NCBI GenBank assembly: GCA_965178125.1
Contig: OZ237756.1
Coordinates: 310,001-374,000, forward strand
Source of the DNA: Bilabrum cf. latius
Taxonomy: Eukaryota > Bigyra: Bicosoecida > Bigyra > Bicosoecida
Length of the DNA stretch: 64,000 nt
Reading direction: 5' to 3'
Made by a program: the position numbers and the translations under genes. Position 1 is the first letter of the stretch, and each line of letters starts with the position of its first letter. This document shows, piece by piece, positions 38,469 to 48,228 of this stretch. The notes beneath the pieces are model-generated. The model worked only from the letters and a program-made list of their open reading frames with translations. It was not told the DNA's origin and made no database searches.

Positions 38469-39725
38469 TTAATCATACGCAAACATTTTCCAAGCCTACT
38501 TAAGTGCTGTCTTCTTGGATATTCCTTTTCCTCTTAAAATGGACGCCATTTTCATAACTCTTGAACGTTTTGTTTCACACTGACATTGACCTCCAAATAT
38601 TTCCAGATACATACCCGATACTGGGTCATTCGTATGCGAATGGATTTCTTTCATAATTGGTCTTCCAACTGTTTTAGTTGCTAAATCCCAACCTTCCTTA
38701 AAATCTTGTCCAAAATCCCTTTCTGTGTTCTACTTATGCTTTTCCTAATTTTTTCTTAAAGCGTTTCTTACATCTTCCGGTAAATCATCTAAACCTCTCC
38801 CGAACCATTTGGAAAAATACCCAGCCACATCAGTAGCAGCATTAGCCACTCTCTTAGTAAATCCCGATACGTTCTTAGCAATACTCTCTACATCCTACAT
38901 AATAAATTGGTTTAAGGGTGGTGTCAAAAACCCATTTGTGCGTAGAACATCCTAAATGAACTTTTGACAATTCAACGAGAAAGCACGATACTAATAAAAA
39001 TTGTATTCTCCTATTTTCTGTAAAGTGGTTTCATATAATTCCCTTACTGTTTTCTAAGGTTTTCCATTAATATTTACTTCCATAGTTTGTGTTTTCTTGT
39101 TGGTGGAAAATCTTGAGGACAAATTAACCCTCTCATTCTTCTCAAGATAAATCTTTTTTCCACCTCCAAGGTTCAACTCTAAGGCTAAGTGAAAAAAATC
39201 ATTATATCCGTGTTTATTTTTTAACTTTTTCATTTTTCCAAGGGTAATCCAGTTAAGCAACCGATTAATCGCGCCACTAATGGGGGTTCTAATTACTTTC
39301 ATAGCTATAATTGTTCTATCCCCGTATTGCTGTAGTGTTCTCTGGACTTCGTTTGAATTCCCATACACTACTCCACCCTTAAGCTGTTGCGCCAGCTAAC
39401 TGCGCCGAGAGGGGGTGCTTCGCAAACCATCTTTTAAATACTAATGAAGTGTGTTGGATTGTGTGGATTTCTTCTAGGATTTCTTTTTTGGTTTTCCTTT
39501 TGTTCCCACACCATCTTTAAGCTGTTGCGCCAGCTAACTGCGCCGAGAGGGGGTGCTTCGCACACCATCTTCAAACTTAATTGCTTTTTCAAGGGCTTCT
39601 TTAGAATAAGGATGTTCACTTTTCCATGTCCTTGTTGTTTTACTCTTTGGTTCTTTGACACTAATGTACGTCTTAACAAAACCAGAATTCATTTTTCCGC
39701 CACTAAGTGTATAAAAACTATCCAT
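38469..39725 (-). CDS. Virophage LRAT/NlpC-P60-like protein
   Basis: 418 residues from ATG 39725 to TAA 38469 with TAG as Gln. Central part: a His segment (NDFFHLALEL) followed by an NC motif (FSLNCQKFIQDVL), the arrangement of permuted papain-like LRAT/NlpC-P60 domains found in many DNA viruses. It could act as a lipase, acyltransferase or peptidase in entry or membrane escape. The N-terminus contains a duplicated 20-residue block (RSTPSRRSQLAQQLK core) from a DNA repeat at 39377-39433 and 39515-39570. The C-terminus has a basic segment with Cys pair CQC and an SKKTALKQAWKMF tail resembling the neighbouring protein end. Confidence 0.7.
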
Positions 39726-39750
39726 TTAGTATAGGCTTGTATTAAAAAAC

Positions 39751-40368
39751 TCATAGACGACTTCCAAGACCGAAGGTTTTCCGGACGAATTCCTCCAGTT
39801 GCTAAAAGGATGAATAGACACAGTACTAACTCTAATGTAATCCAGCGATTAAATTCGTTCTTGAGCGTTCTACAGACAATAAGTCCCCCGATTTTTTCCC
39901 TTCACGGATTTCCTCAAAAAGACTGTGAGAAGGCACACACACAAAAATTGAACTTTCCTTAAATAAATCTTTCGCTAATTCCAACGAACCAACCATAACA
40001 ATTAAACGCCTGGATTTCTTTGTGAGCCAATCCGCTTTAATTTTTTCATACACTAATCTTGACTAAGAGTAATAAAAGAGACGGTGGGTGCTTTCATCAC
40101 CATCAATTAGCATTTTCTCCATTTTCTATTTTTCCTACCCTGAAATCTAACCATTTACGCATTCATCTAAGTCAATGACCAAAGTGTCTTTATCAACACT
40201 TTCTATAGAGCGACACAAAGTAGTTTTCCCAGAGCCTTTTGGAACAACCACGCAGGATTTCTGTTTCTAAGTTCCGTCTTTCGTCCACCAAGAATATAGA
40301 CACCGACTACCAGAATACATTAAAGGAGCCAAAGTCCCAGCAACCATTACAGCAGATGATACTGACAT
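39751..40368 (-). CDS. Virophage P-loop NTPase/kinase-like protein
   Basis: 205 residues, ATG 40368 to TGA 39751 with several TAG-Gln. A hydrophobic N-terminal segment (VMVAGTLAPLMYSGS) precedes Walker A VVPKGSGKTTLC and a Walker B-like TLVIDLDE. The fold looks like a small nucleotide kinase or AAA-type NTPase rather than the FtsK-type packaging ATPase, which is encoded elsewhere in the element. The substrate is unknown. Confidence 0.72.
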
Positions 40369-40423
40369 TGTTTTGATATACTATATACCAAGACAAATAT
40401 TTATTGGTTTACCCTTTTCATAC

Positions 40424-42190
40424 TCAAGCTTGGAGCATAGCGAGTAATTGATTGCGAGAGAGAGATTTACCACCTGTTAATCCAGAACCCAACTTGGCAC
40501 CTGTTAAGCCCTTGCCTTTCTTGGTAGTTTTTCGGGGTTTCCTTTGGCGTCCCATACCAGCCATTTCACCCACCATTTTAGCGGTGTCAAATACCTACTT
40601 ACCATCCTTTAATACTTTTTTGAGATTGCCTTTCTTTACCCAATCAGCGGTTTTGTGTGCGAACTTTTTTAAGGCGTGTCTAATCTTTTTCCCAAGACCG
40701 CGACCGTGTAGTCCTGATAATTGACTTTCATATACTACGGGTAGTTTAGAGGCGGAAAGAACATCTGCCCGTGAGATGACACCCTGCTAATACTCAATCT
40801 TAGAACCATCAATCACATTCATTACTCCTTCGTACAATCCCACAACCACACACTACACATTTTGGTAATCTACAACATCATTATTCTTCACTCGTAGGGT
40901 GATAGACAATTGGTTAGAGCCGTTGCTTCCATTTGTCTAATCTACATCTAGGCTCAAATCCTTGGCGGGGTCGATGGAGAGAATTGCGCCTGATAGCACC
41001 CTATCCCCGAATTTACGCATAGCCCATTCCGCGTATTGCTATTCAAGTCCATTGCTTCTGGATAAGTCCCATAGCTACTGAGGTGAAGCATCTGCGAGTA
41101 ATCCACTTTGGTTATTCATCTCAATAGATATTCCCTCAATTCCAAGGAATGTGTTTCCCTAATCTACTGAGACGCTGGTAGGTGAGCGACGGGCAAACAC
41201 AAATAGACGAGATGGAACTGAATTGCTAAGTTTAATATTGTTGTTCGTAAGAGTTGCTGTTGTTCCTGCGCTGATTGTTGCACCATAGCTTTGAGTATAT
41301 GAAGTCATTTCAAAAATATCATAGGATACCTGTTTTGGAAGGACAAACCCTGTTTTAGGGGTAATCTATTCAAGGTATAAATAGGGGTTCTGGACATCTA
41401 CCGACTAAACGGTAGCAGTTAAGTCCTATTGTGGAATACGAGACCACACGGTTCTACTCAGTTGCGACCAATTGATATCCAAGGAAAGAGTTTCTAAACC
41501 GAAAATGGCTGGTTGTTCCTATTTACTTTCGTAATGGAAAGGTGGGCAAAGAACCGCCTCAGTACATTCAAAGACAAGAACACGATTTTGCGTTTGACCT
41601 GCGGGCACTGGAGTGTTATCCATTTGAACCAAGTTATAAAATCCACTTCCTCTTGCGGGTTGGTCCTAAAGCACGTCCTCATACGAAGCAAGAGCGTTAT
41701 TTGTAGCCTAACTCATCATCGCGTATGAAGGCACATTGTCGCGTCTATACACACTATCAAGGCAATTCACACGATGAACATCATCATCTAAACAATGGGA
41801 CACTACGTCCATTATTTCCGCGTTATTCTAAGTAAAGCGAATGTTATTGATACCAACTGTCTGTGTTGCAATGGAGCGATTAAGTGGATATGAGCGTGGA
41901 GCATCGTAATCTGGTGTAAATGGTACGAGAGCACCTGCGGTTTGATTATTCACGGAAAAGGTAATGGAAAAACGGCAAGACACGTATGCGCGGCGGCATA
42001 AACCTACACCTGAAGGCATACTAATATTCCAATTCACACCTGAATTATAATTACCGGCTGAACCAGATGGAGCGTATCTGCGAAACGTTCGGTTCTCATA
42101 ACCTTCTTGAACTTCATAAGGCTTTGGTTGTACGTCTAATGTTGCGGGAGATACTTTGACTGGCTGAAGGGCAAATGTATTCAATGACAT
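40424..42190 (-). CDS. Virophage major capsid protein
   Basis: 588 residues from ATG 42190 to TGA 40424, with 14 TAG codons read as Gln. Length, position next to the penton candidate and composition match the mavirus-type double-jelly-roll major capsid (about 600 residues). Readable segments include NWNISMPSGVGLCRRAYVSC, the repeated IxNxxxTL-type strands, and a Lys/Gly-rich C-terminus (RQRKPRKTTKKGKGL) that may contact DNA. A TATA-rich box (GTATATAATATAC) precedes the start. Under the standard code it would be broken into fifteen pieces, so annotation pipelines would miss it. Confidence 0.85.
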
Positions 42191-42295
42191 TTTTGTTTTC
42201 CTTGTATATTATATACAACGAATAAAATTCTATCACTCAGTTCTTTAGAAAAGAACGCAAACTCGTTTCTTCATAAAAGTAATACAAAACTAATT

Positions 42296-43405
42296 TCACT
42301 TCCGTTTCTTAAATAAAAACTTCACACTCACACTTCCGTGGCGTAAATAAAGAGGTCTTAGATTTGAATAATTGTCTTTCCAATATAGATTAAACTAAAT
42401 CCTATCTACTGAATGTGTATCTAAAAAATCAATTTCGTGGAGAATATGGGGCTGGTATTGAAGAACCTACTAATTAACTGTTTCAGTATCATCTAATACA
42501 CAATCCATATCCACTAATAAACTCTCGGTCCCTGAACCTGAATTTTGAACTGTATTAGTGGATTGTCCATAGGCGGATTTCTAGGATATTGCCTCACTCC
42601 TCACTGGAAGACTTGAAGATGTGAAAACTATTCCGCGAAAAATCTAAAACTACACTAAACTCCCTCGTTCCTAGGTCATCATTAATCTGTAGTCTCCCGT
42701 TGGGTTTCCCTCGAAGTATGCCTAAGGTTCATATTTTCCAACAGAAGAGCCATCATCAAATAAAACATTCGTTCCTAAGGATTTGAATAGAATGCTTGCG
42801 TATAAGTCGTCATCTTGGATATCCATTCGTTCCATAGGAAAACCCGTCATCAGTTCGTTAAGGGCTTCGTTCAACACTAATTTAAATTTCTGTCCTGAGT
42901 TTTCCTCGTCGTAATCGGGATTTGCTACTAAACTGAACTTTCCATCTTTAAAGAGTAAAACCGGAACTGATGTAATATCCGCTGATAAAGCATTCTATAT
43001 GGTTTCGTTGAATAAATCAACAAAATGCTACACGGAATACATATAATAATAAGGAACAAACTACATAGGATTGGAAAATGATGGTTGGTTTTCCCCTGTT
43101 AACTAGGGTCTCCACTGAATGCTTGAGGTCCACAAACTTACTCCGTCTTCATCTGTAATGCTTATTCTATACACCGTTTGATTAGGATTTGAAGATGGAT
43201 TTTTCACTTTATCGGTTTCTATGTGTGGAACCCATAAAGGTATTGAATTGGTGCTTATGGAAAACCGGAATACTGACATCGTATAATCACCAACATCCTT
43301 ATCTAATAATGGCTACTTGCGGGTTTCGCTATAGGTCGCTGGTTGGAAAGTATCTTCGTTATTTCGTATGTTTGCGGTAATGTAAAATCGGTCTGGAGAA
43401 CTCAT
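42296..43405 (-). CDS. Virophage minor capsid (penton) protein candidate
   Basis: 369 residues, ATG 43405 to TGA 42296, open only with TAG as Gln. It is beta-rich (FYITANIRNN, DYTMSVFRFSI, SIPLWVPHIE) and lies directly upstream of the major capsid gene, as the penton gene does in mavirus and relatives. CTATAGTAAA ends at the ATG. The assignment rests on position, length and strand-rich look; no decisive motif was seen. Confidence 0.68.
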
Positions 43406-43461
43406 TTTACTATAGACGTTTATAATTATGGGGTGGGTTTGATTACTTTTCTAAAGTATAA

Positions 43462-43953
43462 TTAAGATGGTGTAATAAGTGAACCTGACACTAAGGATTT
43501 CCAACTAGATGTAGAAGAACTGCCAATCGCCACATAGACATCGTTGTCGCTTCCATTATACACTAAAGCGCCCTTGAACTTTCGCTCTGCTGACGTATTA
43601 ATAGGGGTAGAAGCGTCAGCCAATGTAGCTCCAGCAACCTCACTCAGCCCAACAACACCCTCTTGAGAAGTCTTGAATGAACCAACTAGTGAAATATCGC
43701 ATCTTTCTCCTTCTTCGCTCATACTGAACTGACAACCAGCAGACGCTCCGTTTTTTCCAAACCGTAGAACAGTTTCACCCCACTCCATATAAGGCTCTCC
43801 GTCTTTGAATTCAATACTTGGATTGCCTATGACTGCTCCCGTAGAGTTAGTAATTGCGGACACTTTAATTGCGTCGCTACTCACAACATTACACGTAATA
43901 GTTTGAGACATAAGGTCTAGACTGTTCTTAGATAGAAGATTTGAAACTGACAT
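43462..43953 (-). CDS. Virophage structural-type protein, unknown
   Basis: 163 residues from ATG 43953 to TAA 43462 with no TAG inside. It is beta-strand-rich with Ser/Thr/Gly, and its C-terminal part (RKFKGALVYNGSDNDVYVAIGSSS) looks like fibre or capsid-decoration proteins. TATACTATAAA precedes the start. Being inside the morphogenesis cluster it is probably a virion component; this is inference. Confidence 0.7.
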   Translation of the reverse strand: MSVSNLLSKNSLDLMSQTITCNVVSSDAIKVSAITNSTGAVIGNPSIEFKDGEPYMEWGETVLRFGKNGASAGCQFSMSEEGERCDISLVGSFKTSQEGVVGLSEVAGATLADASTPINTSAERKFKGALVYNGSDNDVYVAIGSSSTSSWKSLVSGSLITPS

Positions 43954-44018
43954 TTTATAGTATATCCACAGAAATAATTTTTATCAGGTTGCCAAAAGAT
44001 GTAAATAAGAGGTTTTGG

Positions 44019-45200
44019 TCAATCTTTTCCTAAAAGATGTAATAGTTCCATAGCAACCTAATGATGAATATCTTTATCGGCTCCTTTTACTTTCTTGGCT
44101 ACATTCATTGCTGTATCATAGATAATCCTTTTTCCACCTCGTAATCCTTTCCCCTTTTTTGGTTTTCCACTTTCTTCTACAGTCATTGCGCGTGATGGTG
44201 GGTCTTCTAAATCAGGCTACTAAATTCCATAGGGCGGACTAAACCCCGTAAATCGCTACACAGGTCTAGTAGCACGTTTTCCAATTCCCTGCTCAATTTC
44301 TATCCTACTCGGCATATCATAGTACTCACCAGTTTCTGGGTCCCACGCCCCCGGAGTGCTTCCTTGCGGTAGTGGTCTTTCATTGCTCGCTGCGGCTAAT
44401 ATGGCATCTAAGTCTTTTGATGTTTTTGACGCATTACTACTTGAACCCTCTTGAAAATGCTAAAACATATTTGTCTGCCCCTGTGATGTTCTTTGTGAGA
44501 AATTCTTTCCCTATTCTAAATCCCACGCTATTCGTTGTTTTTCAGTTAAGGGTCTGTCTTGTTGTATTCTTTCTCTGGCTCTTTCCAATAACTATTTATA
44601 CGCACCCGAAGACCTTTTTGGAAGCTGTACTTGTGTTGGAGCGGAAAACGTGTTTCTTCTTGTTGTTCGAGCAGGTGTTTGTAAAGATGTTGGCTACTAA
44701 TCAATTCCCAACATTCCCTACGGTATTCGTTGTCCGGATGCCTCCTATATAACTTTCCCTAATTCTAAGAGTTGTTTTCTGTCTTCAGCTGGAACTCTCT
44801 GCAGTCCTTCGTAGCCTTTCCTTTGAAATCTCTCAATATTTACGTATTGACGGGCTAGTTGTTGCTTCATTTGTGGAGACATATTGATATTACCAACAAA
44901 ATCCTTCAATGCTTTCACTGCTGGACTTACATTTTTACCCTCAATAATACCTTTCATTATACCAGATATTGACTTAGATATGATTTCCTCGTTGCTTTGG
45001 TCTGCCTATTTTCTCTACGCTGGAGTTCCATACCTTCCACTTTCTTTTAATCGTTCAATTTTTGCCCTTTTCCTTATAAAATCACTATATTCTGTTTCTA
45101 AATCTACGTCGTCCCTTGCCTGTAAATCTAACATTTTAGCATTGTCCAGTTCCCTTTCTAGGGCTTGCTGAATAAGAGCATTCACTTTAGCAGTTTTCAT
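44019..45200 (-). CDS. Virophage Gln/Lys-rich protein, unknown
   Basis: 393 residues from ATG 45200 to TGA 44019, continuous only with TAG as Gln (more than ten TAGs). The N-terminal third is helical and charged, the middle has low-complexity Gln/Ser/Pro, and the end is basic (ESGKPKKGKGLRGGKR). It lies among capsid genes and could be a scaffold or core protein. CTTATAGTAA ends at the start codon. No family was recognised. Confidence 0.7.
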
Positions 45201-45263
45201 TTACTATAAGCTTTTATAAAAAGCTTGACCAAAAAATAAAAAAAAGTGTTTGTGTATAGTATA
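45201..45263. promoter_or_regulatory. Divergent virophage promoter region
   Basis: 63 bases between two divergent ATGs. Each ATG is directly preceded by its own TATAGTA box (CTTATAGTAA on the minus side, GTATAGTATA on the plus side). Confidence 0.65.
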
Positions 45264-45503
45264 ATGGATATTGATAAGTGGATTATATAGAGAACCAAAC
45301 AACTCGCGCTATAGAAAGAACAAGACGCTTTAAATAGAGTTAAAAACAAACATATTAAAGTTGGAAAAGGCCGTAGTAAGCCTAAGCGGAAAGTGAGCGC
45401 CAAAATGAAACGCCGCAATAAACTTGTAAAAATGGTGATGTAGTAGACTGGTATGAGTTTACCTCAAGCAAGTCGGTATATACGAGAATAGAATATTATT
45501 TAA
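45264..45503 (+). CDS. Virophage small basic protein
   Basis: 79 residues, ATG 45264 to TAA 45501, with about seven TAG codons. It is very Lys/Arg-rich (GKGRSKPKRKVSAKMKRRNK). This looks like a small DNA-condensing or nuclear-targeting protein, as found in Polinton-like viruses, but the identity is not established. It converges with the ATPase gene. Confidence 0.65.
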
Positions 45504-45532
45504 AGAAACTTTTATAACAAGTTTGACCAAAA

Positions 45533-46156
45533 TTACATAAGGTAAGCCTACTTTTCTCCTAATAAATACCTCGGGTAATTCCTGTGGACACATACCCACC
45601 TAGAAGGCATTTTTAAGACTTTAGAGATTTCTTGTTTCTCAAGTCCTATATAATTTTTTAGTAAATACCTTAGAGAATGTGCGGAAGAACACTAAGGGAA
45701 TATAACGAACTTATGACTTTCCGCAAGAATAATTCGGGTACTTTTATAGTTGGTAGATAAATGACTTGTGATTAATACAGAAGTATTCGAATGTCTTCCA
45801 ACCTACAATATTTCATCCTGTAAATGATTGAGGGCTTCCCTTAACTTCTTATCTTTGATTGTATCAATATCATCCAAGATTACTAAGGCGTCCCTTAATT
45901 CCTAATGAATATCAATCGGGTTCTCCACCAGTTCCTCATTTAAAATAATCCTTTTCAGTCCTTTCACTTCATCTAAGACTTTATCCTACTATACTCGTGA
46001 AAATAAAATAATTCTCCTGTTTGGAAACATTCTGTGATAATTCTTAGCATATTTGGAAACCCAAGTAGACTTCCCAGCACCTGATGGTGCGGTGATATAA
46101 ATGACCTCTCTTCCTTTTGGATTTGGTAATGATTGGAATTCACCCTATTTTAATTG
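45533..46156 (-). pseudogene. Virophage packaging ATPase, 3' part, split by the Ngaro element
   Basis: 208 codons to TAA 45533 with TAG as Gln. It holds Walker A (APSGAGKSTW), Walker B (ALVILDDID) and a following TSHLS sensor-like motif of FtsK/HerA-type genome packaging ATPases. The first 94 codons lie at 54713-54994 beyond the retrotransposon. The minus-strand codons ACT (54715-54713) and CAA (46156-46154) join in frame, giving a 301-residue protein, close to the mavirus ATPase. In this copy the gene is disrupted. Confidence 0.9.
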
Positions 46157-46238
46157 AACTCTGCTGCGAATCAATGAGTGCTCCTTCTACATGCCCAATG
46201 GCCAAATCACGGACCCGCTCCCACAGTTGGGGCAGTTC

Positions 46239-46241
<3 letters not shown>
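46157..46241 (-). repeat. Ngaro B2 repeat (3' end of the element)
   Basis: 85 bp identical to 46981-47065 (B1). On the element's coding (minus) strand this is the last segment. Confidence 0.9.

Positions 46242-46304
<63 letters not shown>
46242..46304. repeat. Homopolymer tract A63 (T63 on the element's coding strand)
   Basis: 63 consecutive A on the plus strand separate B2 from a 44-bp C-rich spacer and A2. Other copies of the repeat junction (46978-46980) have only three bases between A2 and B1. Confidence 0.9.
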
Positions 46305-46305
<1 letters not shown>

Positions 46306-46348
46306 AGGACGTCCCTGCGCCCGTCCCGCGCCCTCTCCCCCCCACGAG

Positions 46349-46977
46349 GGACAGTCCGCCCCGAATCGACTGGTTCTCCTCAGTCGCGTCTCGCGCATGC
46401 TATACCACACTCGCCACAAATGTACACGCTACCCCAATCCTTGCATCGTCTGCGCCTCCAGGCTCGCTCCGATGCCTCCCCTTCTAGTCCTGCCCCATTC
46501 TGATCTGCTGTCTCCCTACGCACCCGTACGTCTCAGCCTTCGCCAGAAATCCTACTGCCTTGTGGTCTGGCCCCACTCGGCTGCCTCCGCTGCCCCTCCC
46601 TCCCCATGGGCCTCCACGCTCCCGAGCCCTACTGGCTTGCTCGGGCCTGTCCGTGCCCCTTCGTCGTCCCCGCCACGCGTCTGGTTAACCGCGCTCGGGG
46701 CATCCCGATCCTCCCCTTTCCTCCGTTCATCTTGGAATCCCCCTCTCCGTCGCCTCCCCCGGTGCCACCCGACCCCTTGGTGGGCCGCCGCCCGTCCACC
46801 CTGTCACCTCCGCCAAGCTCCCCCGTCTGCTCCTGTCCCCCTCTCACCTGGCCCCCTCGCTGTCACCTCCCGCCGTTGTTGTCCTCCACCTGCACGTGCG
46901 CTGCTGCTGTACCCTCCCCGTCGGAGCCCCCATCGCTGTCTCACAGCCCTCAATCCCAATGTCTGATGACACAGATA
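46349..46977 (-). repeat. Ngaro A2 repeat
   Basis: 629 bp essentially identical to A1 at 54084-54712. Open frames inside are matched in both copies and are not considered genes. Confidence 0.92.
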
Positions 46978-46980
46978 ATG

Positions 46981-47065
46981 AACTCTGCTGCGAATCAATG
47001 AGTGCTCCTTCTACATGCCCAATGGCCAAATCACGGACCCGCTCCCACAGTTGGGGCAGTTCCAT
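46981..47065 (-). repeat. Ngaro B1 repeat
   Basis: 85 bp identical to B2. It abuts the recombinase stop codon and is joined to A2 by the trinucleotide CAT (minus strand), the presumed circular-junction sequence. Confidence 0.9.
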
Positions 47066-48228
47066 TACTTTCCAATACTTGCAGCAGTTGCAGCGTGGTC
47101 CAGCGCTGCCGTCCACACCCGTGTCGGCTGAGTGAGGTCAACCGAGGAGGGGAGTGGCAGGGGCCGAAGCGCGAAGATGTTCTCGTTCCGGTAGCGGCGG
47201 GCTGCCACCAGAGTCTTCCAGGCACCCGCGCGCATGATGGTGTCGTCCGAGCAGCCCTGCCTACTCAGTGTGGTGATGGCCGTCACGCGCAGGGAGTGGC
47301 CCGACAGGTGCAACTGGGGCCGACCGCAGCACCGGCGAAACTCCGCGATCACTGTAGCCGCCCCGCATCGGGCTGGTGCGAACAGGTACGCTGGTCCAGT
47401 CGATGGGCGGTGCTCGAGGAATCGGCGTAGAGCCGCCACCGATGCGATGCCATGTGCGGCGCGCAGGTACTCCAGCAAGATGCGGACACCGCAAAAGCGG
47501 GCGCCGTGGGGCTGGCCACCGACGTACCGCACCGGACGGACGCTGCTCAGCATCAGGGAGCGCGTGTCCCGCGACTTGTTGGGTCCCAGCAGGATCTCGA
47601 TGGAGCTGACGGCACCGTCCGAGTCCACGCCCACCACCAGGTGGCCCCGTGCCATCCCGCGCTGCTCGTCACCCACAGTCGCCTGGGCGATTTCGCCCAG
47701 ACGTGCGGCGCTGAAGAAGGCTACAGCCGCTGCCGTGCGAGCCGCGTGCTCCTAGGGTCCCCGTGGCCGTGCGGTGAACCACACAGCGAGCCGATGCAGG
47801 TCAGCCGGGTGCTTGCGCCCAGAGGCGGCCTTGGAGGCCACCGGGCCGCCCGGTGCCGCTGCCCTGGCCATGTGGGTGGCGAAGTACGACAGCAACGAGC
47901 GCAGACGCTTGGACTGGCCACCCGGCAGGCCGTGCAAGATCACGAACGCCCTGAACACGGTGCTGACGTATGAGCGCAGAGTCGGTCCACCGATCGTGCC
48001 CGTGCGGTCCTCGCCGCGCCACACCGCGTACCTGCAGCACGCGATGTCGAGCGCCCGTTGCGCCCTCAGTGGGTCCTCGTAGCCTGCACACGGGTCCTCG
48101 GCTTCCCCGCGGTCCCGACGGAATTGTTCGAATCCACGGAGGGCTGTAGCCCCTGAAGCCAGACCTTTAGCGCCACCGCCCGAGAGCGCCCGAACCGTTG
48201 CATACACGTCCAGATCCACGGCGGACAC
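47065..48228 (-). CDS. Ngaro tyrosine recombinase
   Basis: About 387 codons ending at TAA 47065, with one TAG-Gln at 47752. The catalytic core is clear: HSLRVTAIT (H-x-x-R), then GAWKTLVAARRY with the Tyr nucleophile; an upstream Arg in the ARLGEIA region is the likely first catalytic Arg. The frame is -1 relative to the pol ORF and overlaps its end (pol stop at 48066). The frame is open from 48345 but has no ATG near its start; the coordinate used is a GTG. Expression by frameshifting or internal initiation is possible. The enzyme integrates a circular DNA copy without target duplication. Confidence 0.87.

Noticed and set aside
46117-46503. Poly-Lys ORF
   Set aside because: Product of the A63 tract inside the retrotransposon repeats.
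46349-46977. Ser/Pro-rich ORFs in A1 and A2
   Set aside because: Identical because the DNA repeat is identical; several frames open at once through GC bias.
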